Made by a program: the position numbers and the translations under genes. Below are positions 1 to 9,768 of a stretch of DNA of 64,000 bases, piece after piece. The first letter of the stretch is position 1, and the number at the start of each line of letters is the position of its first letter. The DNA comes from Fomitopsis serialis (taxonomy: Eukaryota; Basidiomycota; Agaricomycetes; Polyporales; Fomitopsidaceae): the NCBI RefSeq assembly GCF_022376445.1, contig NW_025955008.1:62001-126000 (forward strand), in the 5' to 3' direction. The notes beneath the pieces were generated by a model. It searched no databases. It was given only the letters and a program-made list of their open reading frames with translations, and was not told the origin of the DNA.

Positions 1-620
1 ACCGCAAGGCCTACGTGCGCCCGCCATCGCTTACGAGGAGGTTGCGCGCGATGACTTTGAGGATGAGGGTAAGTAAAGGTTTCGAGGCCATCGGTCTCCT
101 CGTACGGACAACAAGCCGACCGCTCGACGACGCCATCGCCCTCCGCGTCAAGATCAAGTGCTCACCGAAGACCAGCTCGCCATAGCGAAGGAGACCTGCC
201 GTCGTCTCCGTCTTGGCGACCACATGCACCCAGTCAAGGTACTCAAGGACAATCCCGAGGCTTGTGGTAGACACGCGTCGCTCGACGGGACGATTCTCGA
301 CGCCGAAGGCTTCCCCGGCCGGTGTCTTCCCCGAGCACGAGTAAAATGATCGTCAAGTGTCCCCAGGGTCTCGTTCACTTGGTTGCCATGGCTGGTGATG
401 GTGCTAATGACGCCCCTGCCCTGTCCGGTGCTAACATCAGTATCGCTGCCGTGTTACTCACACTTCCGACATCGTCTTGACGGAGCCTTCCACTATCGCG
501 CATACCATCCGGGGTTCGTGCCTCATCTTCCAGTGCATGCGCAACCATTTCAGCGATTCCTGCGCCGTCACGTATCCGTCTCGCTGTCTGCTTTGCCATC
601 CTGGCCATGTGTAGTTATGT
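1..620 (+). pseudogene. Plasma-membrane H+-ATPase (P-type) C-terminal-half fragment, decayed
   Basis: Three reading frames in succession give stretches typical of fungal plasma-membrane proton ATPases (Pma1 family): FEAIGLL and DDAIAL around 80-150, LAIAKETCRRLRLGDHMHP and RHASLDGTILDAEGF around 170-320, then MAGDGANDAPALSGANI around 390-440 (the P-type hinge signature GDGxND), DIVLTEPSTI around 470-500, and remnants of the following membrane segment to about 610. Frameshifts separate the blocks and the cytoplasmic-domain start lies outside the window. The normal protein pumps protons out of the cell using ATP. This copy cannot encode a continuous protein. A second fragment of the same family, covering an earlier part of the protein, lies at 37.6 kb. 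The family call is firm; whether the two pieces come from one parent gene is inference. Confidence 0.92.
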
Positions 621-1228
621 CAATCAAAACTCGCCTCCGTGTAGGCCACCGCGCGCGATATACATGACAGTATTGATACAGTGTCACTTATGTAGCCTTG
701 GTGCGAGTCAGTTTTCACTATGGCTCGCGGCATTAAATATTAATACGTCAAGCCAAGTGCATTGCGCAGTAACTAGGTGTCGTTTTGCAAGCCGTCTACA
801 CGGGAGATCGCGCCGGACCGGTTTGGCGCCGGTTTGCGGCAAGTTCGTACCGTAGGGGAAAGAGGAGAAGGGGATTCCGTCCAGTCACTGGCTTCCTGAT
901 TAGTAGGCGCAGATCCGCCCTCAGACATTCTCACTTGGATACGGAAGACACGGGCACGGCGCATTACAAGCACAAGGCCAGCGAGCGCGTGCAGACATGT
1001 CGGGACCGTCCAAGCTCGTTGAACAATGGGCGAACACTGTAAGAATGCAACACCCACTTGTGCTACGTTGAACTGACCGAGCCTCCATTCTGCTGCTTTT
1101 GATACCATTGCCACCTTCGCCGTGACGGCACTCGCGTGGAATGACCCTTTGTCTCAACACTTCAAAGGCCGAGGGCTACGCGTTCGGTTCGTCGATCCCT
1201 TCCTCATCCCTCGCCGATCGTCGCAATT
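621..1228. other. Intergenic, no gene recognised
   Basis: Short open frames on both strands show no family resemblance and no plausible splice chain. The right end presumably holds the promoter of the F-box gene starting at 1229; no TATA box is evident. Confidence 0.5.
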
Positions 1229-3622
1229 ATGAAGTGCCACAAACGCTCCAAGAAACCTTCACCGTTACCAATGGTTGTTAAGCCGAACATATTGAGGGAC
1301 AAGATCCCGGTGGAGATTCTCGAAATGGTGCGTCATACCCCATCAACGTCTGCTATGCAGTCCTCCGACATCAAACATAGGTTCTCGGCGCCCTAGGCCC
1401 GACTGATTTACTGGCTGTGTCCCGATCCGAGACCTTCATGAGGTCTTTTCTTCTCGCTGCCCGAGCCTCACAGATTTGGGAGAACGCTCGGGCGAGGGTA
1501 CCTGCTCTCCCTCCCCGTCCACCCTACTTGAACGAGATTAATTTTGCGTCTCTTTGTTTCGACGCTGATTGCGAGGGTTGCGGGGAACCGAACCTGGAAC
1601 CGAGCAGGACGCTGTGGGAGCTTCGGCGGAGATACTGCAAAGATTGTCAGTCAACGCGGTGAGTCTTATGAGAAAGAACTGCAGCATCTGTGAGCTGACT
1701 TGAGTATGCTAGGACTATGCTCCTCAGATTCAATGTTCCTGAGGAGCGGGAGCTAAGATTGCGGTTGAACGCGACTTGGGTTGGTACTGTTTTACCGCGG
1801 TTACAAGGTAGTGTACACAAGCAACTGTCTCGGGGCGTCGTCTTACATTCACATAGGATCTCATCTGTACTTGCGATATGATGTGTACTGCTTACTCGGG
1901 GAGCTGCGTGGGGCTCCCGTAGGTAGTCTGGAGGAGCAGCGGGTGGTGGCGAAGTGGACACGGAGGGTCGCCACTATCAACGAGGTGGGTGTATCCACGC
2001 CTCTCACATGAATTATTCTCACATCGCTGCTCCATAGCACTCCGGCCGCTGCAGGTTTTGGCATGCGCGTTGGTGCAGAAACATTTTGGAGGGAAGGGTC
2101 AATGAGTACGTAGCGCCTCTGCATGAAGTTTGCCCAAAAACTCACGCATTATTGACAGTGTTGCACAGCATCTGGGACGACTCGGATATGGTGCTGAATT
2201 ATTGCATCTTGGTTCATCCATGCATCAATTACGGAAGCACCCATTTGTTTGCATTGCGCGACCTCTCACGGCGTCCGGTATGTTGGTGTGATTCACTGCA
2301 CATTCGTATAATGCTGAGATATGTAGAATGGAAACGCGAGGAACCGCGTATGCGCAATTGGATGGCACAGAGGAGCGAGGATCGCACCCGTTGGTCGAAA
2401 CGAGAAACCTGCGTCAAGCGGCTGCGGGCGCTGGACGCCGCTACGGAGACCTTCCTTCTGAAGAATCACTCTGCTGTCGTCGTTCCCCTACCTCTGGATC
2501 TTGCCGGGTGCCTTGAGGTCGGCACTATCGTATCTTTGCACGCAGATGCGTCCGTGCCCATATCCGTATTTGCTGACAAGCTGCCTGGCCTTGTTGCGCA
2601 ATGGCTCAATGAGGCTGAAGGTTCATTGCGAACGCTAACGAGGCCTTCGCCGCAACTATGCCCGCCGTCAACAGCCCGACGTTCAAACCGCCTAGCAGTA
2701 CCCGATGTCCTTGACCTCGCCCGGACGTTGTTTCGCTGCCGACCTTGTCAAAAAGTTTTCCAGTCGCGCGAGGTACTCTCGCATCCCTGCCTCTACGGAA
2801 CGGTTGCCGGCTGGGCTAGAACAGCAAACAATCGCCCCTTCTCGACCGGCAACATACCACACATCGAAGGGGACGTTTACGACGACGCCCGGCTTGTCCA
2901 TTACCATGGTCGTCTGCCTTGGTCTGCTGCACTTTTAGATGATCAAGGCGACGCTGCGGAGATCATTATACGGTTGTGTAATAGAGACCCCGACCATGCG
3001 ACGGCCGACGACCTCGACCGTTCTGTGGAGCGGCTTATCTGCGGGCCCTGCAGTCTCGAGACGCGGAGAGCCTTTGTCATGGATTGGCGTGCAGCGGTAC
3101 GTAGCATTAAAGCTGCCAATGCACTTCATGCCTAACTTCGTCATCGCAGGCTGCACATGTAGCCTCAGTACATGCGTCACAGGTGCAGGACATCTTGATG
3201 CAAGCGCCCCTTCATCTGTCCGCACATGCAAGGGACGTTGAAATGTCGAGCGATCACAAGGTTCGGCGAGCGCACGAGCAGCTGAGCCGTGGCTGGGAAT
3301 GCCTGTGCTGCCTGTACGGGCGACTGGAAACTCCGACGAAGGACGAAGCAGTGGAGCATGTAAGGCAGGAGTGCGTTTCATACCAATCATCGCGCGTTAG
3401 CCATCACATACTCATCATGTTTATAGGCATGACAAGCACGCCGTAGACGGCTGTGACATTCGTCGGCGCGGAGATGCACGGGGTCTTGAATGTGGACCGA
3501 TCTTGTTGCTGGCCTCCTCCCTCAAGGCCAGTCAAGGGTTCGACGCTTTTGAAAGGCAGTGGATGGAGAGATACCCATTGCGCTACTCGTTTTGTGACCT
3601 CCGTCGAAATTTTATTCCGTGA
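1229..3622 (+). CDS. F-box-like protein, multi-exon
   Basis: Splicing joins exons at 1229-1327, 1381-1658, 1713-1807, 1857-1984, 2038-3096 and 3150-3359, plus a last exon ending at the stop at 3620-3622. The N-terminus reads IPVEILEMVLGALGPTDLLA, a fungal F-box-like motif, followed by residues such as MRSFLLAARASQIWENARA and a Cys pair near CEGCGEPNLEP. This layout is common in the large basidiomycete F-box family, where the F-box would bind Skp1 of an SCF ubiquitin ligase. The C-terminal part carries further Cys/His pairs (FRCRPCQKVFQ near 2735, LICGPCS near 3040) and WRAA near the 3096 donor. The splice from 3359 to the last exon does not keep frame with the obvious sites (donor after 3359, acceptor before 3427), so the final exon boundary is uncertain or the gene carries a small lesion there. 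A LINE fragment begins just downstream. Confidence 0.82.
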
Positions 3623-3689
3623 TCTCCGTTAGAGTTGATTCCGTTGAAGGTTAAGCGGCTTGTAGTGTATGGATGTTCTAATATCATGG

Positions 3690-4516
3690 CTTTGGTCTAA
3701 TACACGTTGCCGAAGACTGAGCCACTCTGCTGTGTGGCACGCGTCTGGCGGCACGCATACCTCTTTCGTAGGCACCGCCTTGAACAGATCAAAGCCGCAG
3801 CCGTCCAACGGTGGAAGGAGTCGCCCCGTTTCGGAGCCCTTGCACGCATAGACCCTGAAATGCCGTTGAAGAAGTTCGGTAAGCTCGTCGCACCCCTCCC
3901 TCGTCGACACGCCAGCCTCCTCATTCAGCTCCGAACCGGACACGCACCGCTCAACTACCACCTCCATCGCATCCGCCGATCCGACACAGCGCGCTGTCCC
4001 GCATGCCGAGCCCACCGAAAGACCGTCCGACACTTCTTCCTCGAGTGCCCGGAATATGCTCCACAACGCGCATGGCTACGACGGCCGAGCACGATCTCTC
4101 AGGCACTTACTCTCGCAAGCCGACACCATCCGACCGCTTTCCCGCTATATACATGCCACCGGCCGTTTCGACCACATCTTCGGAGGACTTGACTTACCAA
4201 ACACCGAGGACGATGAGTGACAACGATCTCCAATCCCACGCGCATCCTTGATACCCCACTGTAACAATTTGCACACGGACACTATACATAGTAAATGGAC
4301 TCTACAACACGAACTAATCGAACTACTGTACATATGCTATAACCCCTTACAATAATCCATCCCAACCGGCGAAGTCGCCTCTCCGGAGGTGTACTGAGCC
4401 AATGATTAGCTAGACACCCTCGCATCAAACCCAAGTAGTATAGTACATGTATGTAGTCCGAGTCTACATAGGGCTTCGCCCTCAAATGACAATAAACGGG
4501 ATTACCAACCAACCAA
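3690..4516 (+). mobile_element. 5'-truncated LINE (non-LTR retrotransposon) 3' end
   Basis: The frame from about 3707 encodes the C-terminal tail of a fungal LINE ORF2: LIQLRTGHAPLNYHLHRI followed by the zinc-knuckle-like CPACRAHRKTVRHFFLECPE. Near 4095 a frameshift moves the reading to a frame giving RHLLSQADTIRPLSRYIHAT and GLDLPNTEDDE before a stop at about 4219. Only the end of the polyprotein is present, as expected for 5' truncation during target-primed reverse transcription. The 3' untranslated part ends at about 4505-4516 in a short repeated AACC tail (accaaccaaccaacc), a typical simple-repeat LINE terminus. The tail directly abuts the broken transcription-factor gene on the other strand. 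Target-site duplications were not identified. Confidence 0.85.
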
Positions 4517-5499
4517 CCTCACGGCGGAGTGTCTGGGACGACTGGCTACGTTTTGTACGCGCTCCCCAGGATGTTGTCGAACAGTTCCGCTCTGGGACAT
4601 GGGGTACCATCTGTTCATCTCGGGCCGCCTGCGATGTGATTGCTGCCTACATGTACTGCCAAGACTCCATGAAGATCTCGCAGAGATGGCATGTCTGCCA
4701 GAGCGAGGGCATCATCGCTTGAATTTCCTGTCGCATCGTGAGGCTGTGGCATTATTGCACGTCGAGCTCGATCTGCGCCTCGTCGACAAGCTCGGGCGAG
4801 AGGCGGGGAAAGGAGCTGGCGGCGGGGACGGTCCGCGTCGGTGCCTAACACGCCTCGTTCAGCTCAAGTGTGCAGGGTCCTAATGAGGAATCCTGATGTG
4901 GATGAGATACTGCAGGGCGGAAGTAGGTCAGCCATAACAGGCAGAGTGACTGCACGGGATACAGTACCTCTGAGCGCGGTGTTTGGCTGAAGAATCTGGC
5001 TTCCCCTCGTATGCCCAAGGTGAGTGTCCCTGTGGGGAAGGTAATGGAACGGCCCTTGAAGTGATAACACTAATCGTACCGAGTGTATCGAGGATCTCAG
5101 GCTCCTCGTCGTCATGAGTGAGCAATGGCCCTGAAGGGGATGTGCCACTCGACCCGGATGACGGGGAGGTGTCCATGGCGGACTCCTCCCGTAGCAGGGG
5201 ATGCGGCTCGTCAGAAACGGCTGCCCGGAGCGTCCGGAGCGCATCCTCCAATTTGTTACCGCGTTCTCGTAGGCGCTCGATCCTCTTGAGCAGTTTCTCC
5301 GCGTCCGCCAGCGCGAGGCTGCATAGTTTCGGTTGTCATCCTCAGTGACAAAGGAGCGGAACATTCGTACCGGCTCTCCTTGCGTCAACGAGCCTGTTGC
5401 ACATGCCTGTTTAGACGTCACGACAGGCGGACGAACGGACACAGCATACGCACCCTCCGGACAGATGGCAGAACATCCTCTTTTCACGCAGGTTTCGCA
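4517..5499 (-). pseudogene. Zn2Cys6 fungal transcription factor, N-terminal part, truncated
   Basis: Reading the minus strand from about 5499, the second half of a Zn2Cys6 cluster appears (CETCVKRGCSAICPEG). An intron (5453-5394) leads to SLTQGEPVRMF, then the linker coiled coil LADAEKLLKRIERLRERG and EDALRTLRAAVSDEPHPLL (about 5310-5190), then an acidic Ser-rich stretch. A further intron (5079-5030) joins LDTLG to TLTLGIRGEARFFSQTPRSE, a conserved block of this basidiomycete family, and SEYLIHIRI follows after another intron. Farther on, SPELVDEAQIEL, TCHLCEIFME and PRAELFDNILGSAYK are recognisable but separated by stops (for example after DVQ near 4755) and frameshifts. The first half of the zinc cluster was not found. 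Homology stops at the LINE tail at 4516, so the rest was lost or displaced. Such proteins bind DNA through the zinc cluster; this copy cannot. Confidence 0.82.
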
Positions 5500-6141
5500 T
5501 GATACCTACTGCCCATGGGGACGTCAGGGAGTGAGCATTCACTTCAGTGGGCTTTCGGGCAAACCACACACATGGCAATTAAAGCTAATCTACTATACGT
5601 CTTGTCGCTCAGCTGCCTCAGCTGCGTGTTGTCTGGGTGGAGGAAGGTGCTGTAGGACTTTTCGACGGGGCGCGCATCCGACGCACGAGATTCCCGAGGG
5701 CGAGATGTCTTGGAAGGAGGAGGAGGAGCGCCTGCCAATGTGTTCCTCCCGATCCGCTTGCAAAGGTTGCCTAATCGGGCGCACAGGCGCCATGATGCAC
5801 TTTGTACGCGGGTACAACTTGAAGTTCTTCCACCCGTCGTGCTATAAGTTATTGGCTCATCCGTAGTCTTTACCGCTTACCTGATTCCAGCTCTTTTAGC
5901 CACAGTATGCTTGACGTGTTCGCTGAACAAAGTTCGGCAAACTGAACCTCAGCGACGTGAACCTCGAGTTGAACCTTGTTCACGTGACGTCAACCTCCGC
6001 CCGTTTCGTGTCTCATTCTACCTTGTTCTCGCCACGTCGCTGTTCGCCGGTGGCACACTTTTTTTGCAGTGAAGAATACTGTCATACCTCTCGACATACG
6101 GAAGTCTCGGGTTCACCCCTCAAACACGTAAATGTGCTGAA
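5500..6141. other. Intergenic; possible small Cys-rich exon
   Basis: A plus-strand frame ending at 5866 reads SACKGCLIGRTG and later FFHPSCY, a CxxC...H...C pattern that vaguely resembles a treble-clef zinc site. There is no supporting splice chain, so it is not called as a gene. The rest up to 6141 is presumed promoter of the RING gene; a CACGTGACGTCA stretch near 5980-5991 resembles E-box plus CRE sites, but this is only a sequence match. Confidence 0.35.
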
Positions 6142-6820
6142 ATGCATGCCGTCTGTGGATCGTGCGACGTTCGACTTGGACACGCAGATGGATACCTCTC
6201 AGAGGTGCATATGATCATTGGCTGTGGTACGTTGTTCCATCACTCATCAAAGGCCCCGCAATAGCCCTGCTAACGCATGTTTGTTGCTGTATGAAACTAT
6301 AGGACATCTCATCTGTGCCTTGTGTTTCCAAACCCTGAGTGGCCAGCATGGCGAGAACGCGGAAAACACAGTATGTGCAGTGTGCAACGCACCCGCCTTC
6401 CCTCAAACCTGTGCACGCATCTTTCTATCTGAATGCATGATTCCGGATGACTCGGATACAGTTCTGAAGGAACTCGTCAGCCGGTTCGTCATTTCTCTTT
6501 GTAGTCGATTCCCAGCTGATGCCAGTGGCACTGGCAGAGACACAGCCGTTATCCGCGGACGCGAGCAGGTCGAAAGCTCGCGGCGTCAATGCGCACTGCT
6601 TGAGCGAACACGCGGACTGCTTGAGAAGGAGCTCGACTTCAACGCCGATGTAGATTTTGCACTTCTCAAGCAGCTGTTGATCTTGAGCGAAAGCCGAGTC
6701 GCTGCGGAGACGAGCAGGCTTGCTCTTGCTACCGAGAAAGAGCGTTTAGTGGCGGAGAAAGCCAGGCTGGAAGAAGTGAGTGCATGGTCGTCTGGCGTCC
6801 GTCGACAACTTAATAAATGA
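6142..6820 (+). CDS. RING-finger protein with C-terminal coiled coil
   Basis: Exon 6142-6226 plus exon 6303-6820, joined across a 76-bp GT-AG intron, give a 200-residue protein. The splice completes a C3HC4 RING: Cys5, Cys8, Cys28, His30, Cys33, Cys36, Cys53, Cys56 (CGSC...CGHLIC..C...CAVC). Neither exon shows the full motif alone, and the fit of all eight ligands is the main support for both the start and the intron. Residues about 125-195 are rich in Leu, Glu and Arg with heptad spacing (LALATEKERLVAEKARLEE), indicating a coiled coil. RING plus coiled coil suggests a ubiquitin E3 ligase or a scaffold of one, with substrate unknown. The spacing between the second and third ligand pairs is slightly long but within RING range. 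Confidence 0.75.
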
Positions 6821-7393
6821 TCTCTGCGACAGGAGACCACTCGTGCCTGATCACTCTCCCACTGGTACAGGGAGGGCTGATCGCTCCGTTGGCTGAGTAT
6901 CTAATCGCAGGCATGGCTAATCCAAGGACCGTCTCTAGTGCGCTGTATCATACATAGAATCCTGTGCGTGTCCGTGTTCTCGCTGCGTATGTATTTGAAT
7001 TCGTCGGTACTCTGTACTCCTGGGATCGTCGACTTGATCACGGGCCTAGCGCCGGAGCGATGTAGTATTTGAATTTGTCAGTACTCTTGAACATAACTGG
7101 TTGCCGTAAGCACGCTCAAGTTGCCATAGCAACTCGTATGTCACCGTTTGAAACAACAGCCTTATGGCGCGTAGTCTCGGGCGTTGTTTTGAGTGCACCA
7201 GGCCGTATGCATATGGTAAGATCTGTTGTATTGAGATATTGCGACCGAGAGATTGCGACCGAAATGTTGCAACCGATGTGTTGTCCTCTGTTAGATGAGA
7301 TCCGCCCATGATCGCCTTACGCCTCCATCCCCGCTTAAAAGCAAGATCCAAGGCAGCACGCCCGTCAACATGAATGCGCAGTGCCACTGATCA
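6821..7393. other. Intergenic
   Basis: No recognisable coding or RNA feature. Two nearly repeated phrases, gtatttgaattcgtcggtactc near 6990 and gtatttgaatttgtcagtactc near 7063, suggest a small local duplication. Confidence 0.4.
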
Positions 7394-9143
7394 TGACGTC
7401 TGTCAGGCTGTTCGAACGAGAGGGTACCACCCTAGTTGCTCCTCCCGACGGGCTATCCTTCGAGGCGTCCTCCAATGAGCTTCCGGAACGCTGGGAGGTA
7501 GGATTTCTTGTGGTGCCGACGCTTTACTGGCTCATAGTCATCACCTTCGCAGACCACCTATAGCAACCGGATAAGGTTCCCGCCAGTGGCGTCGCGAGCA
7601 ACAACAGTAACACCCGAGTATGTCATTGCATCGAACCATCGCCGACGACCTTCTCACAGTTGTCTCAGAAACTACATACCAAGTACTGAAGGGGTTTTGC
7701 TGAGTGGCAACATGGGAGCTGATCCCACTCGCCATGCCTCGTCCTCTACTTCTGGTGTGTCACTTCTTCGCCCGCTATTCCTACATAACGCCTTAAAGCA
7801 CGCCGCATCAGCGCCTGGTGATGACCCAGGTAGTGCTGCGCCTCTCACAGCAAACGTGCAGCCCATGAAATTTCCATTGGTACCAATCGCTTCCAGTAGC
7901 TGGCGCGTACAGATTGATGAGGAGGCGCGAGCATCTGTTGATAACTTCGGCAGGGCTGGTGCGTCCCTCACTCCAGGTCTGCACCCTGGCAAGAAGCTGT
8001 TACTGGAGCCTATCTCCGGCATCAGCTTTGGCGCACAGAATCACGACGTGCTTACCCCGTCGAGCGTAGCTCGTGAGCTGATTTCCTCTACAGCGTCGGT
8101 TGTTAGACTAACAGCAGTGTTATTTTCGTTGCTGGTAATACAGCTAGTCTGCAGCATGCTCAGCTCGATCGAACAGGGGAGGATGCGATCCCTTACCAAC
8201 GAAGCATCGATGCTCGGTTTGCTCCTCTACCTCAGGCCGTGGACACGGTGGCCATACGCGGGGGTGCGGATATGGCTCCAAGCTCGATTGTCGATGCCGC
8301 GAACGCGTTCCCCACCACCCTTACCAAGAAATTGCCCCCTTCTATGCCCCATACCACTCGCAACTCCGATCATCGCTCGTTTGCAGAGGGCAATGCCCAT
8401 TTCGCGAGCATGTCAGGGAACAGTGAATCCGTCGGTGCGTACATACAAGGTCAAAATTCGAAACCACGTACTAAGACGGACGCCGGTGCGTAGACTCTTA
8501 CAGGCGCACGGTTCAAATTCGTACCCGTCCATTCCAGTTTGTGATCGAACCCGAGAACAAGATGCGCGCTACAAGTCGCGACAATCCATCCTCAATCGGT
8601 ACAGAGCTCCACAAACCGAACGCTAGTGTGTCTGGCTCGACCGTTGTTGACCCGCCTTCTCAACCGTGGTCCGACGTTCAACTACGGTCCGACATAGGTA
8701 TAGGGTTTTCCAGCACACTTGGTAACTTGCCAACTTCCTCGGGTCAGTCGGATGTCGAATGCGTGGATTGGAGTAACTATCGCAGGGTGAAAGCATTTCG
8801 AAGAGGCCAGCATGGGCATGGTCAAACAGTCTGGTACAAGCACTCCGGCTCTACACCTCTTCAAGAACCTCCTGTATCGTTGCACGCTGATCCCACAGAT
8901 CTTTTTCTTCATGAAGACAAGTGTAAGGGCACCATTCGAGCGTGGATTCTCGGCGATAACGGGACATGGGCGCCAGTCGCAGAGGGATACGCCCATCCGA
9001 ATCTCAAACAACGCCGTCTTCATATTCAACACTGTGGAGAACCGAGCTGGGTAACCCGTCAGACCTTCAACGGGTATGCTTACCTTCGGAAGAAGGGCTT
9101 CAAGGCACGATCAGGAGGAAAATCGTACACTCCTATCGCTTAA
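7394..9143 (+). CDS. Hypothetical multi-exon protein, function unknown
   Basis: A chain of open segments can be joined by GT-AG introns: a start at 7394 (MTSVRLFEREGTTLVAPPDG), a long frame through 7700-8097, a switch across an intron ending in ctgcag at about 8155 into HAQLDRTGEDAIPYQ, and a second intron (about 8437-8503) that joins SESVGA to RTVQIRTRPFQF. The last frame runs to the stop at 9141-9143. The C-terminal 110 residues look globular and basic (AWILGDNGTWAPV, GKSYTPIA); the middle is low-complexity and Ser/Pro-rich. No known domain is recognised. It follows the RING gene on the same strand, with no evidence of linkage. Exons before about 7900 are poorly determined, so the model may be incomplete or may be two genes. 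Confidence 0.45.
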
Positions 9144-9768
9144 ACCGGTACTATGTACATCAATATCCATGCCATCTTGCTCTGTATCTCAACGCATTCC
9201 CGTTTCCCACTACATACTCCAGATCGCTTTTAAGTGTTCTAGAACGGCGCCACCATCAGCCCAAACTGCACAAAGTCTGCGCAAGTCCATTCCTCCTTCC
9301 TAATTGGGTATCGTTGCTGGTGGCACCGTGACATCATGACACGATGCCGTCACGGTCTCTATACTCAACTCCTCTGAATGTCCCTCGTCACCGTGTGATG
9401 TTCAGTGCTCCTTGCGACAGATCAGACATACCTTCAGGTGATAAGAAAGGCACTAGGTTGTCGAGGGCATCGCATTACCAGTACGCTAGCCAAGATGGGC
9501 GACCGACTTCCAATGCCCTATGGGACCGAGGACAACAATGGAGGCCCAGTAAGTGGTACAATCGCGCACGCGCATGGCCTCCATCCAAAGCACGGTAGAT
9601 GTGCCACTTAGTACGTCTTTCTCGCTTGCGGCTTTGTTTTCCTGGAGTCAAACTCATTCACCCTTGTATTATTGTAGGTAGGGATAGGGGAGTGCGCCGT
9701 TGGTATATCATCTTAAATCAGTTGGGCTCTTCCCTGATCCTCTCCTGTCAGGCTGACAGTCAGCGCAG
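9144..9768. other. Intergenic with a possible short upstream exon
   Basis: A plus-strand stretch near 9495-9600 (MGDRLPMPYGTEDNNGGP) resembles the DRLPM wording at the start of the next gene and could be an upstream exon or a decayed duplicate of its beginning. Otherwise nothing is seen. Confidence 0.35.

Noticed and set aside
5333..5866. Plus-strand frame with a CxxC...HPSC pattern as a PARP-like zinc finger gene
   Set aside because: Too short a match, overlaps the transcription-factor pseudogene on the other strand, and no splice chain extends it.
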